Assembly (NCBI RefSeq): GCF_028291745.1 | Contig: NZ_JAQGNQ010000121.1 | Span: 1 to 44,242 of the forward strand | DNA length: 44,242 bases | Direction of reading: 5' to 3' | Source: Ramlibacter sp. | GTDB taxonomy: Bacteria > Pseudomonadota > Gammaproteobacteria > Burkholderiales > Burkholderiaceae_C | Part shown: piece after piece, positions 1-8,584 of the stretch | Numbering within the stretch: position 1 is the first letter of the stretch | Layout of the letters: each line of letters opens with the position of its first letter | Made by a program: the position numbers and the translations under genes | Notes under the pieces: model-generated | What the model was told of the DNA's origin: nothing | Databases searched by the model: none | What the model saw: only the letters and a program-made list of their open reading frames with translations

Positions 1-788
1 AGCGCTTTCGCCACCGCCCTCTGCGTCAGCACCGAAATCAGGTTCGCCCGATACGCCGCGCTCGCATGCAGATCCCCGGACAGCTCGCCGGATTCGACCT
101 TCACCGCCGCGGCCGCTTCCGGTGTGAACGACTTCGTCAGCGCCTGCTCCAGGCCGACATGCCGAAACACGCCGCTGCCGCCACCGGTGACGGCGACCCG
201 CACACCGCTGTCCGTCTGCGCCACGCACACCCCGATCAGCGCGAAGCGCGAGGCCGGCTGCTTGAACTTGATGTAGACCGCGCGCTTCACGATCGGAAAG
301 CGCACCGACGTGATCAGCTCGCCCTCTTCCAGCGCCGTCGCGAAGATGCCCTGGAAGAAGTCGTCGGCCGCGATCTCACGTTGCGTCGTGCGGATGGTGG
401 CGTTCATCGCCAACGCGCCCGCGGGATAGCAGGCCGAGGGATCGTTGTTGGCCAGCGAGCCGCCGAGGGTGCCCATCGCCCGCACCTGGCGGTCGCCGAT
501 GCCGGCGGCCAGGTCGGCCAGGCCGGGCAATGCCGATTTGACCTCCGCGTTGCTGGCGACGTCGGCATGCCGCGTCATCGCGCCGATCACCAGGGCGTTG
601 CCTTCGCGGCGCACGCCCGTGAGTTCGGCGATGCCGCCCAGGTCGACCAGCGTCTCGGGGTTGGCCAGGCGCAGCTTCATCGACGCCAGCAGGGTCTGGC
701 CGCCGGCCAGGACCTTGGCGCCGCTGGCCTGCGCCGCACGTTGCGCATCGGCGAGCGAGGAGGGGCGTTCGAAGGTGAATTGGTACAT
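1..788 (-). CDS. coxM: Molybdenum hydroxylase FAD-binding (medium) subunit, partial
   Basis: This is the FAD-binding medium subunit of a CO-dehydrogenase/xanthine-dehydrogenase family enzyme, which passes electrons from the 2Fe-2S subunit to the acceptor. The protein starts MYQFTFERPSS and 262 codons are visible; the frame is still open at the window edge, so the last residues and stop are missing. Visible FAD motifs are AGGQTLLASMK near residues 28-38 and TLGGSLANNDPSA near 108-120, both hallmarks of the family. The start at 788 is supported by AAGGAG about 8 nt upstream. It lies 19 bp downstream of the large-subunit stop, so it is the third gene of an S-L-M operon. The substrate cannot be read from this subunit. 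Confidence 0.9.
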   Translation of the reverse strand, partial: MYQFTFERPSSLADAQRAAQASGAKVLAGGQTLLASMKLRLANPETLVDLGGIAELTGVRREGNALVIGAMTRHADVASNAEVKSALPGLADLAAGIGDRQVRAMGTLGGSLANNDPSACYPAGALAMNATIRTTQREIAADDFFQGIFATALEEGELITSVRFPIVKRAVYIKFKQPASRFALIGVCVAQTDSGVRVAVTGGGSGVFRHVGLEQALTKSFTPEAAAAVKVESGELSGDLHASAAYRANLISVLTQRAVAKA

Positions 789-807
789 GTGAAGGTCTCC
801 TTCGTGT

Positions 808-3183
808 TCAGGGCTTGGCAGCCTGGATGGCTTCCCACACGCGGCTGGGCGAGGCGGGCATGTCGAGGTCCCGCACGCCCAGGTCTTTGAGTGCATCGAG
901 CACCGCGTTGATCACCGCCGGCGGCGCGCCGATCGCGCCCGCTTCGCCGCAGCCCTTGGTGCCCAGCGGATTGTGGGTGCACGGTGTGCAGACGGTGTCT
1001 AGCGTCATCGTCGGCACGTCGTCGGCCCGCGGCATGGCGTAGTCCATGAAGGAGCCGGTCAGCAGCTGGCCGGTGTCCTTGTCGTACACGCAGTTCTCCA
1101 TCAGCGCCTGGCCGATGCCTTGCACGATGCCGCCGTGCACCTGGCCCTCGACGATCATCGGATTGATGATGGTGCCGAAGTCATCGACCGCCGTGAAGCG
1201 CTCGATCTTCACCACGCCGGTCTGCGGATCGACCTCGACCTCGCAGATGTAGGTGCCGGCCGGGAAGGTGAAGTTGGTCGGGTCGTAGAACGCGGTCTCG
1301 TTCAGCCCCGGCTCCAGCTTGTCGAGCGGATAGTTGTGCGGCACGTAGGCCGTCAGCGCCACCTGGCCGAAGCTGATCGTCTTGTCGGTGCCCTTGATGC
1401 GGAACTCGCCGTTGCTGAATTCGACGTCGCCGTCGCCCGCTTCCATCAGGTGCGCCGCGATCTTCTTGGCCTTGGTTTCGATCTTGTCCAGGGCCTTCAT
1501 GATCGCCGCGCCGCCGACCGAGATCGAGCGCGAGCCGTAGGTGCCCATGCCAAAGGGCACGCGCCCGGTGTCGCCGTGCACCACGTCGACGTTCTCCACC
1601 GGGATGCCCAGGCGCGCGGCCACCACCTGCGCGAAAGTGGTCTCGTGGCCCTGCCCGTGGCTGTGCGAGCCGGTGAACACCGTGACGCTGCCGGTCGGAT
1701 GCACGCGGATCTCGCCGCACTCGAACAGGCCCGCCCGCGCACCGAGCGCACCGGCGATGTTCGAGGGCGCAATGCCGCAGGCCTCGATGTAGCTGCTGTA
1801 GCCCAGGCCGCGCTTCAGGCCCTTGGCCTCGCTCGCCTGGCGGCGCTGTGCGAAGCCCTTGACGTCGGCGAGCGCGTTGGCCTTGAACAGCGCACCGTGG
1901 TAGTCGCCCACGTCGTACTGCAGCGCCACCGGCGTCTGGTAGGGGAACTGGGTGATGAAGTTGCGCTCGCGGATCTCGTCCTGCGGCAGCCCCAGCTCCC
2001 AGGCCGCGCGCGTGATCAGTCGCTCCAGCACGTAGGTGGCCTCAGGCCGCCCGGCGCCGCGGTAGGCGTCGACCGGTGCCGTGTTGGTGAACCAGGCATC
2101 CACCTCGACGTAGATCTGCGGCGTGGTGTACTGCCCGGCCAGCAGCGTGGCGTACAGGATGGTCGGCACCGCCGTCGCGAACGTGGACAGGTACGCGCCG
2201 AGGTTCGCATCGGTGTGCACGCGCAGCGCCAGGAACTTGCCCTGGCCGTCCATGGCCATCTCGGCGTGCGTGGCATGGTCGCGGCCGTGGGCATCGGAGA
2301 GGAAGGCTTCGCTGCGATCGGCCGTCCACTTGATCGCGCAATTGAGCTGCTTGGCGGCCCAGGTGAGCGCCACGTCTTCGGCATAGAGGAAGATCTTCGA
2401 GCCGAAGCCTCCGCCCACGTCGGGCGCGATCACGCGCACCTTGTGTTCCGGCAGGCCGAGCACGAAAGCCGTCATCAGCAGGCGCTCGACGTGTGGGTTC
2501 TGGTTGGCCACGTAGAGCGTGTATTCGCCGGTCGCGCGGCTGTACGAACCGATGGCCGTGCGCGGCTCGATCGCGTTCGGAATCAAGCGGTTGTTGATGA
2601 GATCCAGCTTCGTCACGTGTGCCGCTTTCGCGAACACCGCATCGACCTGTGACCGGTCGCCGATCGCCCACCGGTAGCAGTTGTTGTCAGGGGCCGCGTC
2701 GTGCAGCGCGGTGGCCTTGGCGGCATCGCGCACGTCCACCACCGCCGGCAGCACCTCGTAGTCGACCTGCACCGCCTCCGCTGCATCGCGCGCCTGCTCG
2801 AGCGTGTCGGCCACCACCATGGCCACGTGATCGCCGACGTAGCGCACCTTGTCGAGGGCCAGCACGGGATGCGGCGGCTCCTTCATGGGCGTGCCGTCGG
2901 TGCTGGTGATCAGCCAGCCGCAGGGCAGGCCGTTCATCTTGCCGACGATGTCGGCGCCGGTGAAGATCCGCGCCACGCCGGGCATGGCCGCGGCCGCCGC
3001 GGTGTCCACGCTCTTGATGCGTGCATGCGCATGCGGCGAGCGCACGAAGGCGGCGTAGCGCTGGTGCGCCAGGTTGATGTCGTCGGTGTACTGGCCGCTG
3101 CCGGTGAGGAAGCGGTAGTCCTCCTTGCGGCGCACAGCCTCGCCGATGTGCGGCAGGGTCGCGAAGTTGTCGTTGGCACCCAT
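808..3183 (-). CDS. coxL: Molybdenum hydroxylase large, molybdopterin-binding subunit (form II CoxL-like)
   Basis: The 791-residue protein is the catalytic subunit that binds molybdopterin cytosine dinucleotide. The usual family length is 770-810. It shows an N-terminal a/b hammerhead domain (about residues 15-140), the VGGGFGSK motif near 256-263, and the invariant Gly-Cys-Gly-Glu with catalytic Glu near 747. The active-site loop at about 373-379 reads AYRGAGR. True form I CO dehydrogenases carry AYxCSFR there, with a Cys bound to copper; AYRGAGR is the form II type, whose substrates are mostly unknown. Calling this a CO dehydrogenase is therefore not justified. The start at 3183 follows GAGGAGA at good spacing. 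It lies 10 bp after the small-subunit stop. Confidence 0.93.
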   Translation of the reverse strand: MGANDNFATLPHIGEAVRRKEDYRFLTGSGQYTDDINLAHQRYAAFVRSPHAHARIKSVDTAAAAAMPGVARIFTGADIVGKMNGLPCGWLITSTDGTPMKEPPHPVLALDKVRYVGDHVAMVVADTLEQARDAAEAVQVDYEVLPAVVDVRDAAKATALHDAAPDNNCYRWAIGDRSQVDAVFAKAAHVTKLDLINNRLIPNAIEPRTAIGSYSRATGEYTLYVANQNPHVERLLMTAFVLGLPEHKVRVIAPDVGGGFGSKIFLYAEDVALTWAAKQLNCAIKWTADRSEAFLSDAHGRDHATHAEMAMDGQGKFLALRVHTDANLGAYLSTFATAVPTILYATLLAGQYTTPQIYVEVDAWFTNTAPVDAYRGAGRPEATYVLERLITRAAWELGLPQDEIRERNFITQFPYQTPVALQYDVGDYHGALFKANALADVKGFAQRRQASEAKGLKRGLGYSSYIEACGIAPSNIAGALGARAGLFECGEIRVHPTGSVTVFTGSHSHGQGHETTFAQVVAARLGIPVENVDVVHGDTGRVPFGMGTYGSRSISVGGAAIMKALDKIETKAKKIAAHLMEAGDGDVEFSNGEFRIKGTDKTISFGQVALTAYVPHNYPLDKLEPGLNETAFYDPTNFTFPAGTYICEVEVDPQTGVVKIERFTAVDDFGTIINPMIVEGQVHGGIVQGIGQALMENCVYDKDTGQLLTGSFMDYAMPRADDVPTMTLDTVCTPCTHNPLGTKGCGEAGAIGAPPAVINAVLDALKDLGVRDLDMPASPSRVWEAIQAAKP

Positions 3184-3193
3184 GGCGGTCTCC

Positions 3194-3676
3194 TCAGGCG
3201 GCGGTGGCAGTGGCGGCGGTGGCGGCCGCGCCCATCTGCACCGCCTTCACGATGTTCTGGTAGCCCGTGCAGCGGCAGATGTTGCCTTCGAGCTGTTCGC
3301 GGATCTCCGCGTCGCTGGCGTTCGGGTGGCGCTGGCACAGGTCGAGCGCGCTCATCACCATGCCCGGCGTGCAGAAGCCGCACTGCAGCCCGTGGCATTC
3401 CTTGAAGGCGGCCTGCATGGGATGCATGGTGCCGTCGGCGGCGGCCAGGCCTTCGATGGTGGTGATCTCGGCGCCGGGATGCTGGGCCACGAGCGTGTTG
3501 CACGACTTGATCGCGCGGCCGTCCACCAGCACGGTGCAGGCGCCGCACTGGGCCGTGTCGCAGCCGACGTGCGTGCCGGTCAGGCGCAGGTTCTCGCGCA
3601 GCGCCGTGACCAGCAATGTGTTGGGCGCGACGTCGACCTGCGCCGCCTTCCCGTTGACCTTGAGTGATACCAGCAT
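3194..3676 (-). CDS. coxS: Molybdenum hydroxylase 2Fe-2S (small) subunit
   Basis: This 160-residue iron-sulfur subunit relays electrons from the molybdenum centre to FAD. The N-terminal plant-ferredoxin-type cluster uses Cys39, Cys44, Cys47 and Cys59 ([10 protein letters not shown] context). The C-terminal helical domain holds the second cluster with Cys99, Cys102, Cys134 and Cys136 (CGFCTPG and CRCTG). All eight ligands are present. The C-terminus ends in a low-complexity Ala/Thr stretch of about 15 residues, which is unusual but harmless. An AGGAG lies about 9 nt before the ATG. It is the first gene of the operon and faces modB across 235 bp. Confidence 0.95.
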   Translation of the reverse strand: MLVSLKVNGKAAQVDVAPNTLLVTALRENLRLTGTHVGCDTAQCGACTVLVDGRAIKSCNTLVAQHPGAEITTIEGLAAADGTMHPMQAAFKECHGLQCGFCTPGMVMSALDLCQRHPNASDAEIREQLEGNICRCTGYQNIVKAVQMGAAATAATATAA

Positions 3677-3911
3677 GTCGCGTGTCTCCTGGGTTGGGCA
3701 AGTGGACCATTGTTGAATTCGGGGGGGACCCCCTCGCTAGGCGAAACCCTAGGTCCTCCGCGCTCTGGCGGGAAATTCTCAAAATGGAACAGTGGCCGGG
3801 ACAGGAGTGTCGGCGATGTGGTTAGCCCATCCGTACCGCCTTACCGCAAGCGGCGCGGGTGAGGCATCCGCTACAGTCCCGCGATGCCCCACCCTGTCCC
3901 CTGAGCCACCC
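3677..3911. promoter_or_regulatory. Divergent control region between the Mo-hydroxylase operon and modBC
   Basis: This gap must hold promoters in both directions. The only distinct signal I see is an inverted repeat CTAGG-N6-CCTAG at 3737-3752, plus a G-run/C-run palindrome at about 3721-3734. No convincing ModE-type box or clear -35/-10 pair is visible. The reading frame of modB stays open upstream to 3792, but that extension has no sequence resembling ModB. Confidence 0.4.
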
Positions 3912-4595
3912 ATGCCATTCAGCCCGGGCGACCTGCAGGCGATCTGGCTCACCTTGCGGCTGGCGGCAGCGACCACCGCGCTGCTGCTGGTGCTGGCGAC
4001 GCCCCTGGCCTGGTGGCTGGCGCAGACGTCCTCCCGCTGGCGCGCACCCATCGCCGCCGTGGTCGCCCTGCCGCTCGTGCTGCCGCCCACCGTGCTTGGC
4101 TTCTACCTGCTGGTGACCTTGGGCCCGCAAGGCTGGGGCGGGCGATTGACGCAAGCCCTGGGGCTGGGCCTGCTGCCCTTCACCTTCGGCGGCCTGCTGC
4201 TCGGGTCCGTCATCTACTCGCTGCCGTTCGCGGTGCAGCCCCTGCAGAACGCGTTCGCGGCGGTCGGCCAACGGCCGCTGGAAGTCGCGGCGACGCTGCG
4301 CGCCAGCCCGGCTTCGGCCTTCTTCCGCGTGGTGCTGCCGCTCGCGCGCGGCGGCATCGTGCAGGCTGCCGTCCTGAGCTTCGCGCACACCGTCGGCGAG
4401 TTCGGCGTGGTGCTGATGATCGGCGGCAGCATCCCGGGGCAGACGCGCGTCGTCTCGACCCAGATCTATGGCCACGTCGAAGCACTGGAGTACGCGCAGG
4501 CGCATTCGCTCTCGCTGGCGATGGTGCTGCTCTCGTTCGCGGTGCTGCTGCTGGTGACGCGGCTGAATCGCGGCAGCACGCGCGTCTTCGGATGA
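3912..4595 (+). CDS. modB: Molybdate ABC transporter permease ModB
   Basis: This 227-residue inner-membrane permease forms the channel for molybdate. It has about five hydrophobic segments, beginning right after the start MPFSPGDLQAIW. Near residues 155-190 it carries the ModB signature GEFGVVLMIGGSIPGQTR, which contains the loop that contacts the ATPase and the IPGxTR element typical of molybdate permeases. The start at 3912 was preferred over an in-frame codon at 3792 because the extra 40 residues are hydrophilic and unlike ModB. Its stop overlaps the modC start by 4 bp (ATGA), so the two are translationally coupled. No modA gene lies upstream, where it normally would. Confidence 0.93.
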   Translation: MPFSPGDLQAIWLTLRLAAATTALLLVLATPLAWWLAQTSSRWRAPIAAVVALPLVLPPTVLGFYLLVTLGPQGWGGRLTQALGLGLLPFTFGGLLLGSVIYSLPFAVQPLQNAFAAVGQRPLEVAATLRASPASAFFRVVLPLARGGIVQAAVLSFAHTVGEFGVVLMIGGSIPGQTRVVSTQIYGHVEALEYAQAHSLSLAMVLLSFAVLLLVTRLNRGSTRVFG

Positions 4596-5653
4596 TCGAG
4601 CTGCGCAGCCGCCATCGCCGCGGCGACTTCCTGCTGGAGGTCGATCTGCAGTTGCCCGCGCGCGGCATCACGGCGCTGTTCGGCCCCTCGGGATCGGGCA
4701 AGACCACGCTGCTGCGCTGCGTTGCCGGGCTCGAGCGCGCGAACGAGGCGCGCATCGTCGTCGCCGGCCAGACGTGGGACGACACGCAGCGCGGCGTGCA
4801 CCTGGCCACCTGGCGGCGGCCGCTCGGCTATGTGTTCCAGGAAGCGAGCCTCTTCGACCATCTCGACGTGGAAGGCAACCTGGCCTTCGGCCGCCCGCGT
4901 GGCGCGGCCGCGCCGCTCGCGCCGCTGCTGGAACTGCTCGGGATCGCGCGCCTGCTCACGCGACGACCGCACGAACTCTCGGGCGGCGAGCGCCAGCGCG
5001 TCGCCATCGCGCGCGCGCTGGCCACCGAGCCGCGCCTGCTGCTGCTCGACGAGCCCATGGCATCGCTGGACGTCGCGCGTCGGCGCGAGATCCTGCCCTT
5101 CCTGCAGCGCCTGCGCGACGAACTGAAGATCCCGATGCTGTACGTCACGCACTCGGGCGACGAGGTCGCGCGCCTGGCCGACCACCTGGTGCTGCTGGAT
5201 GCCGGCCGCGTGCGCGCCGCCGGCCCGCTGGCCGAGACGCTCGCGCGCGTCGACCTGCCCGCCGTGCCCGGCGAGGAGGCGGGCGCGCTGCTGCACGCCA
5301 CGATCGCCGAGCGCGATCCGCAGTGGGACCTGGTGGAGGTGCGCTTCGAGGGCGGGGCGCTGTGGATCGCCGACCCCGGCCTGCCGCCCGGCCACGCGGT
5401 GCGCGTGCGCGTGCTGGCGCGCGACGTCAGCCTGGCCCTGGTGCCGCCCGAGCGCAGCAGCATCCAGAACGTGCTGCCCTGCACCGTGCGCGCCATCGCG
5501 GCCGGCGACCATCCTTCGCAGGCGGTGGTGCAGCTGGCCTGCGGTCCATCGCTGCTGCTGGCACGCGTGACGGCGCGGGCGGTGGCGGGACTGGATCTCG
5601 CGCCGGGCAGCGCCGTGTGGGCGCAGGTGAAGTCGGCGGCGCTGGTGGCCTGA
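4592..5653 (+). CDS. modC: Molybdate ABC transporter ATP-binding protein ModC
   Basis: This 353-residue protein powers molybdate import. Walker A GPSGSGKTT is at 31-39, the ABC signature LSGGERQ at 129-135, and Walker B LLLLDEP ends at about 155, followed by the H-loop His in YVTHSGDE. The C-terminal part (about 285-350) matches a TOBE/Mop domain, which in ModC binds molybdate and can inhibit transport when the cell is replete. The length fits ModC (about 350). It starts inside the modB stop codon. The gene ends just before a block of 58-bp tandem repeats. Confidence 0.95.
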   Translation: MIELRSRHRRGDFLLEVDLQLPARGITALFGPSGSGKTTLLRCVAGLERANEARIVVAGQTWDDTQRGVHLATWRRPLGYVFQEASLFDHLDVEGNLAFGRPRGAAAPLAPLLELLGIARLLTRRPHELSGGERQRVAIARALATEPRLLLLDEPMASLDVARRREILPFLQRLRDELKIPMLYVTHSGDEVARLADHLVLLDAGRVRAAGPLAETLARVDLPAVPGEEAGALLHATIAERDPQWDLVEVRFEGGALWIADPGLPPGHAVRVRVLARDVSLALVPPERSSIQNVLPCTVRAIAAGDHPSQAVVQLACGPSLLLARVTARAVAGLDLAPGSAVWAQVKSAALVA

Positions 5654-5659
5654 CGCGTG

Positions 5660-5810
5660 ATCGGTGGGGTGCCTGCGGCATGCCACCCTACGGCGGCCCG
5701 TGCCTCTTCGTGGCGTCATCGGTGGGGTGCCTGCGGCATTCCACCCTACGGCTACCCGTGCCTCTTCGTGGCGGCATCGGTGGGGTGCCTGCGGCATCCC
5801 ACCCTACGAC
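5660..5810. repeat. Tandem 58-bp repeat, about 2.6 copies
   Basis: Copies begin at 5660, 5718 and 5776 with an exact 58-bp period; the third is cut short after about 35 bp. Each copy begins ATCGGTGGGGTGCCTGCGGC and can form a hairpin between GGTGG and CCACC. The intervening part reads GTGCCTCTTCGTGGCG. There is no ORF consistent with conserved coding across it. It sits directly 3' of modC. Confidence 0.9.
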
Positions 5811-5829
5811 ACCTGTGCCGTGTTCGTAG

Positions 5830-5854
5830 GGTGGGATCGCGCAGCGACCCCACC
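5830..5854. repeat. REP-like hairpin, family A
   Basis: The arms GGTGGGATCGC (5830-5840) and GCGACCCCACC (5844-5854) pair around a GCA loop with one mismatch. The same core recurs at 30571-30597. It lies between the convergent ends of modC and the histidine kinase and could stabilise or terminate either transcript, though no T-run follows. Confidence 0.7.
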
Positions 5855-5878
5855 GGGCAAGCCTTGCGCACCGCTGCG

Positions 5879-8584
5879 TCAGCGCGTCTCGAGCCGAACG
5901 CGATTCAGGTAGGCGCGCAGCGCTTGCACCCGCCCTTCGAGTTCCGCCATCGGTGCGTGCTGCGCCGTGCGCTCCAGCGTGCGGCTTTCGTGGGCGGCCC
6001 ATTGCAGGCCCAGCGTGGCCAGCCCGCCGTACACGCGATGCGCGAGGAACTGCACGTCCTCGCGATCGCCCGCGGCCACCGCTTGCGCGAGGCGATCCAC
6101 CGTCTCGCGCTGCATGCGCATCACTTCGGGCAGCACTTCCTCCCATTCCGCATCGACCACCACGATCTCGTCGGGCGCGGGCTCGCTGTCCGTGGCCGAA
6201 GGCAGTGACGGCGGCGGCGGCCGCGTGTCGCCGGGCAGTTGCGCCGCGTCCTCCATTTCGCGCAGCGTGTTCAGCAGGCGCTCGCGGCTGACCGGCTTGA
6301 CCAGGTAGCGGTCGGCACCGGCCTGCAGCGCGCGCGTGGCGGAGGCCTCGTCGTCATTGCCGGAAACCATCAGCACGCGGCAGCGCGGGTGGTCGTGCGC
6401 GGCTTCCTGTTCGCGCACCCAGAGCACCGTGTCGACGCCGCTGCGCAGGGGCATCTCCATGTCGAGCAACAGGTAGTCGGGCCAGGCCTGCGCCATCAGC
6501 TCGATCGCCGCCTCGCCGTTGGCCGCGGTCGTCACGCGGAAGGGCGGACTGGGCAGCAGGCGGCGCGTGACCAGCCGCGTGAACTCGTCATCGTCGACCA
6601 CCAGCACGCTGCGCGGCGGCATGTCGGCGGCCCATTCGGACGGCGTGCCTTCGGGCGTCACGGCGATCGGCAACACCGGCGCCTCGCCCGCCAGCGGCGG
6701 CAGGGTCAATGCCAACGTGGTGCCTTGCGCACTCGTGTGCATGAGCAGTTCGCCGCCCTGCGCCCGCGCCATCAGCCGCGCGGAATAGGTGCCCAGGCCC
6801 GTGCCACCGCTCTTGCCGGCGGTGACGTACTTCTCGAAGAAGCGCTGCGCAATGGCGGCCGGCACTTCGCCCGGGTTGTGCACTTCGATCACCAGCGGGT
6901 CGCCGCGCTGCAGCGTCACCGCCACCGGGTGGCCGGCGCCGGCAGCCTCGACGGCGTTCTTCACCAGGTTGGCCAGGATCGAATAGCAAAGCAGTTCCTC
7001 GGCCCGCGCGTACACCGGTGCCGGGTCCGTGTCCTGCCAGTGCAGCAGCACCGAGTGCGCCTCGGCATAGGAGTGCAGGTCCACCAGCACGCGCGTGACC
7101 ACCTGCCGCAGATCCACGGCCTGCGGGCGGAAGTCGTAGCTGCCGGTCTCCATCCGGAACAGGCCCAGCGACAGGTTCACCATCTCCAGCATGCGCAGGG
7201 CCGAGCGTTGCAGCACGCCGAGCAGTTCGCGCTGGTCGCCGGTGAGCTTGCTGTCGTCGCGCAGCAGCCGGGTGGCGCCGATGATGCTGTTCAGGGGCGT
7301 CTTCAGGTCGTGCCGCGAGATGCGCTCCACGTCCTCGCGCAGGCGCGCGTTTTCCTCCAGCGTGCGGCCGCGTTCCTCCGCGTTCAGCGCCTGCGCCATG
7401 CGCCGCGCGATCACCATCGCCGGCGAGATCAGGAACAGCGCGAAGCCGATCGGCGCCAGCTTGCGGTCGGGCCCCGGCGTGTCGATCAGCAGCAGGTCGA
7501 CGGCCAGTGCGAGCAGCACGGCGACCATGCCCGCCAGCAACACGCGCGCGTCACCCCGGGTGCCGCGGCCGGCGCGCAGCATGGCGATCGCCACATACGC
7601 GGCCACCCCCACGGCAATGGCCTGCCCCGGCTGCACCACGTACGAATACACGCCGGGCTGCAAAGCCAGCACCGCGATCGCACCCAGTCCCAACAGCCCC
7701 AGCACGACCTGCACGACGCGGCGATGGATCTCCGCCGGGAACAGCCCGTGCAGCGTCAGGAAGAACAAGGCCATGGAGGCGATCCACGAGAGGTACTCGA
7801 CCCGCATGTACGCGAACCAGGAGACCTGCGGCGGGAACCAGCGCAGGAACAGGCGCTCGCCGATCATGTCGGTGTAGATCGCCATCGCGATGCAGAACAG
7901 GCCGAACACCAGCGGCACCCGCTGCTGCCGGCGCACGGCGAAGAAGATCAGCGCGACCACGCTGGTGAGCAGGTAGGCCGCCAGCAACACGCTCGCGTAG
8001 ATGGTGCGGGATTCGCGCGCGCGCTGCAGCACGTCGGCCGGGCCTGCCGTCATCGGCCGCACGAAGCCGCCGGCACGGTGGTCGAAGTTGGAGAGGTGCA
8101 GCGTCAGCCGCAGCGGGCAGGCGAACTCGCGCGTGATCGGCACGCGGTTGTACACGGCCGCCCGACTGCGCTGGGGCGACGGTCCCGGCGCGCCGTGCGC
8201 CGCGACCGGCGCGCCGTTGACGAACAGGCGCGAGGCGGTGCGCTCTCCCAGCGCTTCGATGGCGAGCGATTGCCCGCGCGGGCAATCCACCAGCAGCACG
8301 TAGCTGCCCCAGCCGTCCTGGCCCGGGGGCTTGCCGTCGGCGGTGAGCTCGTTCCAGCTCCCGGGCACGGGCGCGACAGCGTGCGTGGGCAGTTGCTGCC
8401 AGGCCGGATCGACGAACCGGTGCCAGGCGAAGCCCCACTGCCCTTGCAGCGGCACGGCCTGGTCGGTTCGCGCCAACGCGAGCCGCCCCGCTTCAGCGAC
8501 GGGGCTGCCAGCCGACGCCCACGCACCGACAGCGCACGACAACAGGACGCACAGGAATGCCAGCAACGTGCGGCCACGAGTCAT
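5879..8584 (-). CDS. Hybrid sensor histidine kinase with 7TM sensor, receiver and HPt-like domain
   Basis: This 901-residue membrane kinase has a signal peptide (1-24), a periplasmic beta-rich domain of the 7TMR-DISM extracellular type (about 40-180) and seven or so hydrophobic segments (about 195-395). A HisKA dimerisation domain with phospho-acceptor His425 (SRHDLKTP) follows. The HATPase domain has N-box Asn543 and GGTGLGTY at 593-600. The receiver domain has Asp664-666, phospho-acceptor Asp708 and Lys763. A C-terminal HPt-like segment carries His849 in AHRVYGG. In canonical HPt domains the sequence is HxLKG; here the Lys is Tyr. The full His-Asp-His phosphorelay is thus in one chain; the final response regulator is not nearby. 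Its start overlaps the MFS stop by 4 bp, so the pair is probably co-translated. Confidence 0.9.
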   Translation of the reverse strand: MTRGRTLLAFLCVLLSCAVGAWASAGSPVAEAGRLALARTDQAVPLQGQWGFAWHRFVDPAWQQLPTHAVAPVPGSWNELTADGKPPGQDGWGSYVLLVDCPRGQSLAIEALGERTASRLFVNGAPVAAHGAPGPSPQRSRAAVYNRVPITREFACPLRLTLHLSNFDHRAGGFVRPMTAGPADVLQRARESRTIYASVLLAAYLLTSVVALIFFAVRRQQRVPLVFGLFCIAMAIYTDMIGERLFLRWFPPQVSWFAYMRVEYLSWIASMALFFLTLHGLFPAEIHRRVVQVVLGLLGLGAIAVLALQPGVYSYVVQPGQAIAVGVAAYVAIAMLRAGRGTRGDARVLLAGMVAVLLALAVDLLLIDTPGPDRKLAPIGFALFLISPAMVIARRMAQALNAEERGRTLEENARLREDVERISRHDLKTPLNSIIGATRLLRDDSKLTGDQRELLGVLQRSALRMLEMVNLSLGLFRMETGSYDFRPQAVDLRQVVTRVLVDLHSYAEAHSVLLHWQDTDPAPVYARAEELLCYSILANLVKNAVEAAGAGHPVAVTLQRGDPLVIEVHNPGEVPAAIAQRFFEKYVTAGKSGGTGLGTYSARLMARAQGGELLMHTSAQGTTLALTLPPLAGEAPVLPIAVTPEGTPSEWAADMPPRSVLVVDDDEFTRLVTRRLLPSPPFRVTTAANGEAAIELMAQAWPDYLLLDMEMPLRSGVDTVLWVREQEAAHDHPRCRVLMVSGNDDEASATRALQAGADRYLVKPVSRERLLNTLREMEDAAQLPGDTRPPPPSLPSATDSEPAPDEIVVVDAEWEEVLPEVMRMQRETVDRLAQAVAAGDREDVQFLAHRVYGGLATLGLQWAAHESRTLERTAQHAPMAELEGRVQALRAYLNRVRLETR

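Noticed and set aside
3792..3911. Longer ModB starting 40 codons upstream
   Set aside because: Extra residues are hydrophilic and unlike ModB; the conserved start is MPFSPGDLQ at 3912.
5660..5810. CRISPR-like array
   Set aside because: Only 2.6 copies; the whole 58-bp unit is repeated, so there are no unique spacers and no cas genes.
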